Shown here: positions 53,113 through 62,358 of the stretch, one piece after another | Layout of the letters: each line of letters opens with the position of its first letter | Numbering within the stretch: the stretch's first letter is position 1 | Assembly (NCBI RefSeq): GCF_946885955.1 | Contig: NZ_CAMPHI010000023.1 | Coordinates: 15,256-79,255 of the forward strand | Source of the DNA: an uncultured Pseudomonas sp. | GTDB lineage: Bacteria; Pseudomonadota; Gammaproteobacteria; Pseudomonadales; Pseudomonadaceae | Direction of reading: 5' to 3' | Length of the DNA stretch: 64,000 bases | Translations under genes and position numbers: made by a program | Notes under the pieces: generated by a model | What the model saw: the letters and a program-made list of their open reading frames with translations, nothing else | What the model was told of the DNA's origin: nothing | Databases searched by the model: none

Positions 53113-53352
53113 GACTCTGGATCGGCGGTGAGTTGTATCACCGGGAAGAGGGGCCAGAACGATTCAAGCCAAGGTCTGCATTGGCATCCAAGGTTCATGC
53201 ACAAGAATTGCTGAGTTGTAGGGCGGACATACCGAAGGCCTGTCCGCCATCCCGGCGAGCAGCGGTAGACAAGGCCTCGCCATATCATTCCCTACGAAAG
53301 CGACTAACCCCATATACCACCTGCGGCGGGCTACCTAAGCCCCAATAACACC
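53113..53352. other. Non-coding stretch with a GGCGGACA hairpin
   Basis: No gene. A perfect GGCGGACA (53222-53229) / TGTCCGCC (53241-53248) hairpin with a 11-base loop lies in the middle, of the kind found in Pseudomonas intergenic repeats (GTAGGGCGGA...). A minus-strand open frame through it has no protein features. Confidence 0.6.
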
Positions 53353-53883
53353 CTACCCCTTCTGCACATTGCGAATCAGAAAACTCAGCGCCTTGGCCAG
53401 TTCGGCGGCGCCCTGGTGATCGCGCACTATGGTCAATAACACGCCACCATCGGCCGGGTTGTGCAGCACACAGCTGATGCCGGACAGCGGGCAGTCATAT
53501 TTGATAAAGGGGTCGACGCCATACAGGTTTATCCGTCGGTTATGCACCGCCACAGCACCGCTTTGCGCGTCGCGGGTTTCCTCACGCAACACCAGCTCGC
53601 CCGGCGCACCCTGGCTCAATTGATAAACCAGATCTTTGCGCTGGGCCTGACCGACCTGGTAAGCCGCACGCAACGCATAGGTCTTCAGCAGGTCATTGCT
53701 GTGCGCGAGCAACGCCTGGCCCTCGTCCTGGGTCAGGTACAGGCGCTTGAGCTCCGCCAGGTAACGCGCCTGCTCGGGGCTGCTCAGGCCCGCGGCCGGT
53801 TCGGCGCCCCAGCCCGGCGACGCAATCAGGCAGCTCCCCAGCAACGCTGCGCTTATTAGTTTTCTTGTCAGTCGCAATCGCAT
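53353..53883 (-). CDS. Secreted protein of unknown function
   Basis: 176 residues with a signal peptide (RKLISAALLGSCLIASPGWG, cleavage near 26). The mature part is mixed helix/strand with QARYLAELKRLYLTQDEGQALLAHSN and one Cys pair (YDCPLSGISCVLHNP). It ends in AELAKALSFLIRNVQKG. No family recognised. Convergent neighbours: aceF terminator on one side and the dipA-type gene divergent on the other (76 bases). Confidence 0.65.
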   Translation of the reverse strand: MRLRLTRKLISAALLGSCLIASPGWGAEPAAGLSSPEQARYLAELKRLYLTQDEGQALLAHSNDLLKTYALRAAYQVGQAQRKDLVYQLSQGAPGELVLREETRDAQSGAVAVHNRRINLYGVDPFIKYDCPLSGISCVLHNPADGGVLLTIVRDHQGAAELAKALSFLIRNVQKG

Positions 53884-53959
53884 GATGCACCCTTACTGAT
53901 AGCTATAGTGAAGTGAGCCGAGACCTCGCTTCGTCAGCATACTGGAAGCCAGCCAATCG

Positions 53960-56605
53960 ATGAAAAGCCATCCCGATGCCGCTAATGGTTTAGCGGCCGA
54001 GGTTGTGACGCAGTTGCCAGTGCCGGCACGGCTCGGCATGTTGCGTTTCGAACGGCTCAACGAAGCCAGCTGGACCCTGTTGTTTCTCGACCCGAACTGC
54101 GAGCGCCAACTCGGGATCGCCGCAACCGAGCTCTGCACCCTGGTGGATTCCCCCTACGCCAGCCTGATGGAGCCTGAGGCGCGTCACCAGCTGCATGAAA
54201 GCATCCAGCTGCAACTGGTGCAGCAAACGCACTATCAGGTGCACTACACCCTGCACACCCCACTCGGCCCGCTCAACCTGCTCGAACTGGGTGAACCCTA
54301 TAAACAGCATGGGCGACATCTGCTACGCGGCTACCTGCTGCCTACCCAGAGCGCGACAGCGACCCCGCCCCATGCACAAAACCCAGTACACATGCGGCGC
54401 CAGCAGGACCAGCGGCAACAAGCCCGCACCCAGGCGCAACAGAACCTGATCGTACGCCTGGCACAGCAGCGCTACAGCGCCGCCGATCCCCTCGCCGAAG
54501 CCGCCCAGCAGATCACCCTGGCCGCCTGCGACATCTATGCTGTGGCGCGCGCCAGCATCTGGACCCTGCATGAGCAGAGCCTCGAGCCGGTCGTGCTCTA
54601 CCGCCGGGATATTCAGGCTCATGAATGCCCCAGCCCGATCGATATCAGCCGGTTTTCGACCTACCTGCAAGCATTGCAGGGTGGACGGGCGATAGACGCG
54701 CACAATGCCCTGATCGATCCGCGCACCTGCGAACTGCGCGAGGATTATCTGATCCCCCTGGGCATTGGCGCCATGCTCGATGCCAGCATCCGCGTCGATG
54801 GTGAAGTGGTCGGCGTGCTCTGCATCGAACATGTCGGTGCCGAGCGCATCTGGCAAACGGACGAGGTGGCGTTCGCCGGCGAACTGGCCGATCAATACGC
54901 CCAGGTGCTGAGCAATCAGCAGAGACGCACCACCGCCAGCGCCCTGCATCTGTTCCAGCGCGCCGTCGAGCAAAGCGCCAGCGCCTTTATCCTGATCGAC
55001 CGCAATGGCCTTATCGAATACGTCAATTCGAGCTTCACCGCCATCACTCAATACACCGCCGAAGAGGTCAGGGGCCAGCGCCTATCCAGCCTGCCGGCGC
55101 TGGAAAACCTGGCCGGCCAGCTCGACGCGGCGCAGATCAGCCTGGAGAGGAACAGTCGCTGGCAGGGCGAGTTCCAGAGCCTGCGCAAAAACCGCGAGCC
55201 TTATTGGGCGCAGCTGTCGATCTCCAAGGTGCACGCCGACGACGGCAGCCTGACCCATTACATCGGCATCTACGAAGACATCAGCAAAAGCAAACAGGCC
55301 CAGCAGCATATCGAGCGCCTGGCCTATATCGACAGCCTTACCGGCCTGGGCAATCGGTACGCCTTTATCCGCAGCCTGGACAAGCATTTCGCAGCCAGCG
55401 CGCCAGCGTCCGTCAGCCTGCTGCTGGTGGATATCGACAATTTCAAACGAATCAACGACAGCCTCGGTCATCAGACCGGCGACAAGCTGCTGGTCAGCCT
55501 GGCCGAGCGGCTGGCCGTCAATGTCGACGGCGACGGTATCCTCGCGCGCTTCGCCAGCAACGAATTCGCCATCCTGATGCGCGTCGCCGACATGACCGCC
55601 GCGCAGCAGCTGGCACAGCAAGTGCTGCACAGCCTGGAACAACCGGTATTCGTCGACAGTCACCTGATCAGCATCACCGGCTCGGTCGGTCTGGCCTGCG
55701 CTCCGGAACACGGCAACGACCCGCAAACCCTGATGCAGCATGCCGGCCTCGCCCTGCACAAGGCCAAGGCCAATGGCAAGAACCAGCTGCTGGTGTTCAA
55801 CCAGACCCTGAACGCCGAGGCCAGCTACAAGCTGTTCGTCGAAAACAACCTGCGTCGCGCGCTCGAACAAGGCGAGCTCGAAGTCTATTACCAACCCAAG
55901 CTGTGCCTGAAAAGCGGCCGCTTGCTCGGCCTGGAGGCGCTGTTGCGCTGGCACCATCCGGAAAAAGGCATGATCCGTCCGGATCAATTCATCAGCGTCG
56001 CCGAAGAAACCGGGCTGATAATCCCCATCGGCAAGTGGGTGGTGCGCCAGGCCTGCCGCATGAGCCAAAAGTTGAGCAAGAGCGGGCTCGGCAACCTGCA
56101 AGTGGCGATCAACCTGTCGCCCAAGCAGTTCTCCGACATCGATCTGGTCGGCTCGATAGCGGCGATTCTGCACGAGGAGCAACTCGACCCCGGCCTGCTC
56201 GAACTTGAGTTGACCGAGGGCCTACTGCTGGAGGCCACCGACGATACCCGCCATCAACTCAGCCGCCTGAAAAGCCTCGGCCTGACCCTGGCCATGGACG
56301 ACTTCGGCACCGGCTATTCGTCGCTCAGCTATCTGAAGAAATTCCCCATCGACGTGATCAAGATCGATCGCAGCTTCATCATGGACATCCCAAAGGACGA
56401 GGACGACATGGAGATCACCTCCGCCGTGATCGCCATGGCCCATAACCTCAAACTCAAGGTCGTCGCCGAAGGCATCGAAACCGCCGAGCAACTGGCCTTC
56501 CTGCGGCGGCACAACTGCGATATCGGCCAGGGCTACCTGTTCGACCAACCGATCGCCGGCAACCAACTGGCTGACAGCCTGAAACGCTACCCTTGCCGGG
56601 GCTAG
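53960..56605 (+). CDS. dipA: c-di-GMP phosphodiesterase, GAF-PAS-GGDEF-EAL (DipA-like)
   Basis: 881 residues: an N-terminal PAS-like part, GAF domain (about 165-320), PAS domain (about 330-445, PYWAQLSISKV), GGDEF domain (about 450-610) and EAL domain (about 625-875). The GGDEF signature is degenerate, ASNEF at 532-536, so cyclase activity is unlikely. The EAL is intact: Glu659 in LEALLRW, NLSPKQF, ELTEGLLLE, DDFGTGYSSLSYLKKFP and VVAEGIET. This matches P. aeruginosa DipA, which lowers c-di-GMP and promotes biofilm dispersal, also next to msrA. Confidence 0.9.
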   Translation: MKSHPDAANGLAAEVVTQLPVPARLGMLRFERLNEASWTLLFLDPNCERQLGIAATELCTLVDSPYASLMEPEARHQLHESIQLQLVQQTHYQVHYTLHTPLGPLNLLELGEPYKQHGRHLLRGYLLPTQSATATPPHAQNPVHMRRQQDQRQQARTQAQQNLIVRLAQQRYSAADPLAEAAQQITLAACDIYAVARASIWTLHEQSLEPVVLYRRDIQAHECPSPIDISRFSTYLQALQGGRAIDAHNALIDPRTCELREDYLIPLGIGAMLDASIRVDGEVVGVLCIEHVGAERIWQTDEVAFAGELADQYAQVLSNQQRRTTASALHLFQRAVEQSASAFILIDRNGLIEYVNSSFTAITQYTAEEVRGQRLSSLPALENLAGQLDAAQISLERNSRWQGEFQSLRKNREPYWAQLSISKVHADDGSLTHYIGIYEDISKSKQAQQHIERLAYIDSLTGLGNRYAFIRSLDKHFAASAPASVSLLLVDIDNFKRINDSLGHQTGDKLLVSLAERLAVNVDGDGILARFASNEFAILMRVADMTAAQQLAQQVLHSLEQPVFVDSHLISITGSVGLACAPEHGNDPQTLMQHAGLALHKAKANGKNQLLVFNQTLNAEASYKLFVENNLRRALEQGELEVYYQPKLCLKSGRLLGLEALLRWHHPEKGMIRPDQFISVAEETGLIIPIGKWVVRQACRMSQKLSKSGLGNLQVAINLSPKQFSDIDLVGSIAAILHEEQLDPGLLELELTEGLLLEATDDTRHQLSRLKSLGLTLAMDDFGTGYSSLSYLKKFPIDVIKIDRSFIMDIPKDEDDMEITSAVIAMAHNLKLKVVAEGIETAEQLAFLRRHNCDIGQGYLFDQPIAGNQLADSLKRYPCRG

Positions 56606-56751
56606 ATACCGCTCATGCAGAAGCCCGCTTGCCGCTTCGGCGAGCATCCCGAGAGCTCGGCGCTCGCCCCGGCCAATCCACCGCCCCTCCGTAACGCCAC
56701 GCCTACAATGTGGTCTACTTGGGAAACACGCCTGAAACGAGGAAACGGCCC

Positions 56752-57399
56752 ATGGCTTTGCGTTCGCAAATACTCACCCACAAACTCGAACTGCCCAGCG
56801 CCGAGCAAGCCCTGCCCGGCCGCGACACCCCGCTGGCAGTGCCGGACGCCCATTATGTCAACGGCCACCCGCTGCAAGGACCGTTTCCCGCCGGCCTGCA
56901 GCAAGCGGTCTTCGCCATGGGCTGCTTCTGGGGCGCCGAACGGCGCTTCTGGCAACAGCCGGGCGTATGGACCACCGCGGTCGGCTACGCCGGCGGCCAC
57001 ACCCCGAACCCCACCTATGAAGAAATCTGCTCCGGCCTCACCGGCCACACCGAAGCGGTGCTGGTGGTCTTCGACCCGCAAATCACCAGTTACGAAGCGC
57101 TGCTGAAAACCTTCTGGGAAGCCCACAACCCGACCCAGGGCATGCGCCAAGGCAACGACATCGGCAGCCAATACCGCTCGGCGATCTACTGCCACAGCCC
57201 CGAGCAACTGACCGCGGCCCAGGCCAGCCAGGCGCAGTTCGAGGCCGAACTGACCAAAGCCGGCTTCGGCCCGATCACGACGGAAATAGCCGAAGCCCCG
57301 TCCTTCTATTACGCCGAGGCGTATCACCAGCAGTATCTGGCAAAAAATCCGGAGGGGTATTGCGGGTTGGGTGGGACTGGGGTTTGTTTGCCGGGGTAG
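56752..57399 (+). CDS. msrA: Peptide methionine-S-sulfoxide reductase A
   Basis: 215 residues, as in P. aeruginosa. The catalytic Cys58 is in [13 protein letters not shown], with [14 protein letters not shown], and resolving cysteines in the C-terminal [14 protein letters not shown]. The ATG at 56752 has GAGGA about nine bases upstream; the frame is open from 56710 but that part is not conserved. Reduces methionine-S-sulfoxide in proteins. Confidence 0.95.
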   Translation: MALRSQILTHKLELPSAEQALPGRDTPLAVPDAHYVNGHPLQGPFPAGLQQAVFAMGCFWGAERRFWQQPGVWTTAVGYAGGHTPNPTYEEICSGLTGHTEAVLVVFDPQITSYEALLKTFWEAHNPTQGMRQGNDIGSQYRSAIYCHSPEQLTAAQASQAQFEAELTKAGFGPITTEIAEAPSFYYAEAYHQQYLAKNPEGYCGLGGTGVCLPG

Positions 57400-57646
57400 T
57401 GAACCTTAGGCGCGGAATGCGAACCGGCAATGCAAAAAGGCATTACCGGTTCGGTCATATAGGGGGGGGCGATACAGATCACACTTTTCGACCTGGATAG
57501 TTGAAGCTGTTCTTCACGTGCTAGCCTTCTCAGCCCACGGACCTAACCGCCTTAGGATTTAGTACCGCATCTCGCCGTACCAAGCATTACCCAAGTCTGA
57601 CATGCACCTGCACATGGCCGTGTAACTCAAATCAAAGGAACTAAGC
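57400..57646. other. Intergenic hairpin and G8 tract
   Basis: After msrA, AACCGGCAATGC pairs with GCATTACCGGTT (57422-57433 with 57440-57451, one mismatch) and may terminate msrA, though no T run follows. A run of eight G lies at 57462-57469. No gene seen. Confidence 0.55.
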
Positions 57647-58306
57647 ATGCAAAGCCTTAAATATCTAGCCGCCTCATTACTCGTAACAGCAAGCTCCTTC
57701 GCCACTGCCGGCAGCCAACTGACGCTGACCAGCGAACCCGGCGACTATATCGGCCAGGGTAAAAATTACGTTTACAAGGATGCCGATTCGGCGTTCAAGT
57801 ATTCGACCAACTACGATCGGGGCATCACAGTTTCAATCACCAACAGCAATACCTGGTGGACACTGAATCTGGCTGCCCCGGGCAATACGCAAATACAACC
57901 CGGCGTTTACGAACAGGCCGTGCGCTTCCCCTTCCAGCCGGCTGACAAGGCGGGGCTGGACTTTAGCGGTAACGGTCGGGGCTGCAATACCCTGACCGGC
58001 AAGTTCAAGGTTAGCGAAGTGTCCTATGACCCTGACGGAACCCTGACTTCTTTAAGTGCAACATTCGAACAGCACTGCGAAGGTAATGTCGCCGCACTGT
58101 ATGGCGCCATTAACTACAACCTGGTTCCGCCGATGGGCGTCGATGTCAATGGCGTCAATACACTCAAGGCATCCTGCCAGAACAGAACCACAGGGCAACG
58201 CCTGACGTTCAAAACCAACTCGGTCAGCATCGACTGCAAGAAGCAAGGGCTGGATGTGCGCACCGATGATGAAGTGGTAGTGATCATCTACGGCAAGGCG
58301 CAATAA
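57647..58306 (+). CDS. Secreted beta-rich protein of unknown function
   Basis: 219 residues: signal peptide (KYLAASLLVTASSFATA, cleavage near 22), then a beta-rich mature domain with TLTSEPGDYIGQGKNYVYKD, WWTLNLAAPGNTQIQPG and four Cys (GCN, HCE, SCQ, DCK), which could form two disulfides. No family recognised. AAGGA lies seven bases before the ATG. It is slightly more AT-rich than msrA and dipA. Confidence 0.65.
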   Translation: MQSLKYLAASLLVTASSFATAGSQLTLTSEPGDYIGQGKNYVYKDADSAFKYSTNYDRGITVSITNSNTWWTLNLAAPGNTQIQPGVYEQAVRFPFQPADKAGLDFSGNGRGCNTLTGKFKVSEVSYDPDGTLTSLSATFEQHCEGNVAALYGAINYNLVPPMGVDVNGVNTLKASCQNRTTGQRLTFKTNSVSIDCKKQGLDVRTDDEVVVIIYGKAQ

Positions 58307-58314
58307 CCCTCGCC

Positions 58315-58346
58315 AAGCCAGGTTATTGCATGCAGTAACCTGGCTT
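58315..58346 (+). terminator. Stem-loop after the secreted-protein gene
   Basis: AAGCCAGGTTA (58315-58325) pairs perfectly with TAACCTGGCTT (58336-58346), an 11-base stem just after the stop. No T run, so it is a possible terminator or mRNA-stability hairpin. Confidence 0.5.
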
Positions 58347-58528
58347 CTGGTGAGCGCCCGAAGCCGGGCCATTCCCCGCTCATCCGCTCCTCACTCCAGC
58401 TTTCAGACAGCCGGGTTGTAACGGTTGCGGCTTCTCTGTCCGGAATACCAAACAGCCAAATGCCCTCCCTTGGCGATATCAAATTGCCTTGATAGAGTGC
58501 GCATCCACCCCACTGGAAGACAGCGATC

Positions 58529-58999
58529 ATGGATGCCCTGCCCTATCAAGCCCCTCAGGCCGACTTGACCATTGCCAGCGTCTTCTGCCGCCAATGCGGC
58601 AGCAAAATCGCCGCTGATGCCAATCAATGCCCGAGTTGCCTAGCCAGCCAAAACCTCAACCCCAAAAGCAAAATCACCGCCGGTGTATTGGCGCTTTTTT
58701 TGGGTGGCCTCGGTATTCATCGTTTCTACCTAGGCCAATGGTGGGGGGTGTTTTATCTGCTGTTTTGGGGAAGCGGAATTCCTTCCATTGTTTCTCTGGT
58801 CGAGAGCATCGTGTTTTTCTGCAGCAATGAAAGCAACTGGCAGCGCAAGTACGGCAACGTCAAAAATGGCTCTAACGTCCTGCTGGCGATAGTCTGCACG
58901 TTCATCTTCGTCGCCGTGATTGGCATGCTGGCGGCCATCGCCATCCCCCAATACCAGCAATATGTTGAACGCGCCAAGCAGGTGCAGCTTGAGCAGTAG
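58529..58999 (+). CDS. Zinc-ribbon/TM2-domain membrane protein with a pilin-like C-terminal segment
   Basis: 156 residues. A zinc ribbon (Cys20-x2-Cys23, Cys34-x2-Cys37) is followed by a TM2 domain (about 48-105) with LGGLGIHRFYLGQWWGVFYLL. A third hydrophobic segment (117-140) runs into IGMLAAIAIPQYQQYVERAKQ, nearly the N-terminal helix of type IV pilins, but without a leader Gly or Glu5, so a prepilin peptidase should not cut it. Function unknown. GGAAG lies nine bases before the ATG. Confidence 0.75.
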   Translation: MDALPYQAPQADLTIASVFCRQCGSKIAADANQCPSCLASQNLNPKSKITAGVLALFLGGLGIHRFYLGQWWGVFYLLFWGSGIPSIVSLVESIVFFCSNESNWQRKYGNVKNGSNVLLAIVCTFIFVAVIGMLAAIAIPQYQQYVERAKQVQLEQ

Positions 59000-59035
59000 C
59001 GTTAACCATGCCCGCTGCTAACGCATCCTAAGCGG

Positions 59036-59884
59036 CTAGCCAGCCGGCTTCTCTTCAATCAACCAATCCATCCGCCAACCCGCCTGCCCTTGCCGGAGCA
59101 GGCTGGTCAGCCAGGGCAGTACCTGTTTCAACTCGTCTTCCAGGCCCCATGGCGGGTTACTGATGACCAGGCCGGAGCCGTTCAGGCGTTGGGCGTCGTC
59201 GGCGGCCTGTACGTAGAGTTCGACGCGCAGCAGCTTGGGCGCAGGGCTTTTTTGCAGGTCGCGGTAGAAGCGCTTGAGTTGGTTCAGGTCCTTGATCGGG
59301 TACCAGATTGCGACCACCGCCTGGCGCATACGGCCGATGGCGTCGTTCAGCGCCTGCACGCAGCGTTCCTGTTCGTCGGCTTGTTCGAACGGCGGGTCGA
59401 TCAGCAGCAGCGCGCGTTTCTCACGGGTCGGCAGCAGGGCGCGGGGGACGTGCCAGCCTTCGCCCAGGTGCACGGCGACGCGGCGGTCGCCGTGCATGTT
59501 TTCCTTGAGCAGGCGGCCGTCTTCCGGGTGTTTTTCGTTGAGGTGCAGGCGGTCCTGTTCGCGGGTGAGCATGCGCGCCAGCTCGGGGGAGCCGGGGTAA
59601 TGGCGCAGCACGCCGTCGGGGTTCATCGCGCGGATCACTTCCAGGTAGTCGAGCAACGGGTCCGGCACATCTTCGGCCTGCCACAGGCGGTCGATGCCTT
59701 GCAGCCATTCGCCGGTGCGGCTGGCCTGGTCGCCTTGCAAGTCGTAGAGACCGACGCCGGCGTGGCTGTCGAGGTAGGCGAAGGGCGCCTCCTTGCGTGA
59801 CAGCAGGGCGATCAGGCGGCTCAGCACATAGTGTTTCAGTACATCGGCGTGGTTGCCGGCATGGAAGGCGTGACGGTAATTCAT
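59036..59884 (-). CDS. rlmJ: 23S rRNA (adenine-2030-N6)-methyltransferase RlmJ
   Basis: 282 residues. Starts MNYRHAFHAGNHADVLKH, with SAM motif I in LDSHAGVGLYDLQG and the catalytic DPPF in LLIDPPFEQADEQ. It methylates A2030 of 23S rRNA. AGGAG lies about eight bases before the ATG at 59884. Convergent with the TM2 gene. Confidence 0.93.
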   Translation of the reverse strand: MNYRHAFHAGNHADVLKHYVLSRLIALLSRKEAPFAYLDSHAGVGLYDLQGDQASRTGEWLQGIDRLWQAEDVPDPLLDYLEVIRAMNPDGVLRHYPGSPELARMLTREQDRLHLNEKHPEDGRLLKENMHGDRRVAVHLGEGWHVPRALLPTREKRALLLIDPPFEQADEQERCVQALNDAIGRMRQAVVAIWYPIKDLNQLKRFYRDLQKSPAPKLLRVELYVQAADDAQRLNGSGLVISNPPWGLEDELKQVLPWLTSLLRQGQAGWRMDWLIEEKPAG

Positions 59885-60176
59885 AGATGGGCTCCTGTGG
59901 CCGCGCAGTTTAACAGGGCCTTGGGGGTCTACGTGTTCGCGCAGCGGTGTTGAACGAAGCGAATGCAGGGATGCGTAACGGACGAATCAATACGCGGTTA
60001 GCGCTGAGCGTGCTGGCACAGCCTTGTAACCCGGATGCAATCCGGGGGAGGCTCCTGCGGCCGCCAGCGCTTCCCGGATTTCATCCGGGCTACGGAATGG
60101 CAACCAGCACGGATCCTGTCCACACAAGTACGTACAACGGACAAGGACATAGTCCGATTTAAGGTTGCCGCGCCGC
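59885..60176. other. Intergenic region between rlmJ and the LysR gene
   Basis: About 290 bases, no gene. It holds the inverted repeat pair described at 60026-60093. Confidence 0.6.
60026..60093. repeat. Inverted GTARCCCGGATxxAATCCGGG pair
   Basis: GTAACCCGGATGCAATCCGG (60026-60045) and CCCGGATTTCATCCGGGCTA (60073-60092) face each other, each a small dyad in itself, a REP-like arrangement. A single copy of the same type is at 42341-42364. Confidence 0.65.
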
Positions 60177-61067
60177 TCAAGCGACCGATTGCAGCGGCTG
60201 CGCGCGCAATAATTCGAGCAGATGCTCCAGCGCCGGGTGACTCGGCGCGTCGCGACGGCGCATCAGCAGGGTTGGCGCGGCGGCCAGGTCGCTGTCGATA
60301 ACCTTGGCGGCCACCAGGCGACCGCGCGGGTGCAATTGCAGCAGGCTGCGCGGCAACATGCCGATGCCCATGCCCGCCGCGATGCCGCCGAGGATGGCGT
60401 CGATGGACCCGTAGCTCTGGCGTGCGCTGACCTGCAGGGCATGGCGCTCGCTCCAACGCTCCAGGCGCTCGCGGTAGTGGCAGCCCTCGGGGAAGCCGAG
60501 CAGGCTGACCGGGCCTTGCAGCAACGCTTCGTCCGCCAGACTGGCGGGCAGCACCAGCATCAGCTCTTCGCGCCAGATCACCTCGGCATCCAGCAGCGGA
60601 TGCTCGAAGGGGCCGCCGATCAGCGCGGCGTCCAGGCGCCCGGCCAGCACCTGCTCGACCAAGTGACGACTGGTGCCGGTCAGCAGGCTGACATCGACCC
60701 GCGGCGCATCGCGATGAAAGGCCGCCAGCACCTCGGGCAAACGCACGGCGGCAGTGGTTTCCATCGAGCCCAGGCGCAAGTCACCAGCCCATACATCTTC
60801 CTGCACGCTGCGCCAGGCGGCCTGACACAGCTGCTCCAGTTGTTCGGCATAGCTCACCAGGCGCTCGCCCGCCGGGGTCAGACGCAAGCGTTGGGCCTGG
60901 CGCTGGAACAATACGGCGCCGAGCTGGCTTTCCAACTGGCGCAGGCGCGCCGAAACGTTCGACGGCACGCAATGCAATTGCTGCGCGGCCGCGCTCAGCG
61001 AGCCGGCGCGGCTGAGGGCGAGAAAATGCCTGAGCAATTGGGGGTTGAGCCTTTCCCAAGGCAACAT
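60177..61067 (-). CDS. LysR-family transcriptional regulator
   Basis: 296 residues: HTH at about 5-65 (LRHFLALSRAGSLSAAAQQLHCVPSNVSARLRQLE) and effector-binding domain. The ATG at 61067 has AGGAGG seven bases upstream. It is divergent from the YbfB-type transporter gene with 108 bases between, so it probably controls the transporter-tautomerase pair. Effector unknown. Confidence 0.88.
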   Translation of the reverse strand: MLPWERLNPQLLRHFLALSRAGSLSAAAQQLHCVPSNVSARLRQLESQLGAVLFQRQAQRLRLTPAGERLVSYAEQLEQLCQAAWRSVQEDVWAGDLRLGSMETTAAVRLPEVLAAFHRDAPRVDVSLLTGTSRHLVEQVLAGRLDAALIGGPFEHPLLDAEVIWREELMLVLPASLADEALLQGPVSLLGFPEGCHYRERLERWSERHALQVSARQSYGSIDAILGGIAAGMGIGMLPRSLLQLHPRGRLVAAKVIDSDLAAAPTLLMRRRDAPSHPALEHLLELLRAQPLQSVA

Positions 61068-61175
61068 GGCCAGCCTCCTATTCACTATGAGTGAAAAACA
61101 GTCGCAGTATTTTTCACTAGTAGTCGGATTGCTACAACCGCTAAGGTTCAAGGCCTCAACCCAGGCGTCTAGCCC

Positions 61176-62354
61176 ATGACCACAGCTCAACCCCGTCATA
61201 TCCTCCTGGCCCTGCTCGCCGGGGCCAGTGCGCTGGTGGTGGTGCACGGGCTCGGCCGCTTCGCCTTCACCCCGCTACTGCCGCACCTGGTCGCCGATGG
61301 CCTGTTCAGCCTCGAGCAAGGCGCGCGCCTGGCGACCTGGAATTACATCGGTTACCTGCTCGGCGCGTTGCTCGCCCTGGCCCTGCATGCGCCGCAGCGG
61401 ATGCGCATCGCCCTGCCCCTGGCGCTGCTGTTGAATGCTTTGCTGACCCTGGCCCAGGGTTTTACCAAGGACTATCAGAGCTTGCTCCTGTTGCGTCTGG
61501 CCAATGGCATCAGCAATGGTCTGGTGTTCGTCCAGGCACCGGCATTGGTTCTCGAATGGCTGGCGCAGCGGCAACGCACGCGCCTCAGCGGCTTGATCTA
61601 TCTCGGCCTGGGCGGCGGTTTGTTGTTATCCAGCGGCGTGGCGGACTGGCCGGCGGATTGGCTCAGCGGCGCCCAACGCTGGTGGCCTGCCGCGGCTCTG
61701 GCCCTGCCGATTGCCTTGCTGAGCGCCTATCTGCTTGGCCAATTGAAGGTGCAGCCGCATGCCTCGGTTGCCCGACAGTCAACCAGCCGGCTGTTCGATC
61801 GCGCCAGCACCCCGCTGTTTCTCGCCTATGCCGGAGCTGGCCTCGGCTACATATTGCCGATGACTTTTCTGCCGGCCCTGGCCCGCGAGCAACTACCGCT
61901 GGGCGACCCGCTGTTGAGCGGGGCCTGGCGCTGGACGGCATTGGCCAGCCTGGCCTCCATCGCCCTGTGGAATCACCTCGGCGCGCGCCTGGGCGACCGC
62001 CGCGCGCTGCTCGTCAACTACGCCACCCAGGCGCTCGGTGCGGCCGCGCCGCTGCTGTGGCCGGGGTCGTTCGGCGTGCTGCTTTGCGCGGTGCTGGTCG
62101 GTGGCACCTTTATCGGCAGCGTGTTTTTGACCCAACGTCTGGCTCGCTGCCTGCATCCGCACCAAGGCCCGCGGCTGTCGGCGGCGTTGATCGCGCTGTA
62201 CGGCGGCAGCCAGTTGCTCGGCCCCTGGCTGGCCGAGCAATGGCTGGCGCAGGGCGGTAGCCTCGGACAAAGTTTCGCCCTCGGCGCCGCCGCGCTGATC
62301 TGGGCCCTGGGTTGGTCGTTTGCGGTTCCCGTGCAGTTATCAGAAAGGAGGTAA
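61176..62354 (+). CDS. YbfB/YjiJ-family MFS transporter
   Basis: 392 residues with about twelve membrane segments. Features of the YbfB/YjiJ group: VVHGLGRFAFTPLLPHLV near the N terminus and AYAGAGLGYILPMTFLP at the second half. Substrate unknown. A short spacer of four bases to the tautomerase gene, whose ribosome site AGGAGG overlaps its stop, implies coupled expression. Confidence 0.85.
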   Translation: MTTAQPRHILLALLAGASALVVVHGLGRFAFTPLLPHLVADGLFSLEQGARLATWNYIGYLLGALLALALHAPQRMRIALPLALLLNALLTLAQGFTKDYQSLLLLRLANGISNGLVFVQAPALVLEWLAQRQRTRLSGLIYLGLGGGLLLSSGVADWPADWLSGAQRWWPAAALALPIALLSAYLLGQLKVQPHASVARQSTSRLFDRASTPLFLAYAGAGLGYILPMTFLPALAREQLPLGDPLLSGAWRWTALASLASIALWNHLGARLGDRRALLVNYATQALGAAAPLLWPGSFGVLLCAVLVGGTFIGSVFLTQRLARCLHPHQGPRLSAALIALYGGSQLLGPWLAEQWLAQGGSLGQSFALGAAALIWALGWSFAVPVQLSERR

Positions 62355-62358
62355 TGCA

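Noticed and set aside
53082..53288. Short minus-strand frame after aceF
   Set aside because: It spans the aceEF terminator and an intergenic hairpin repeat; no protein features.
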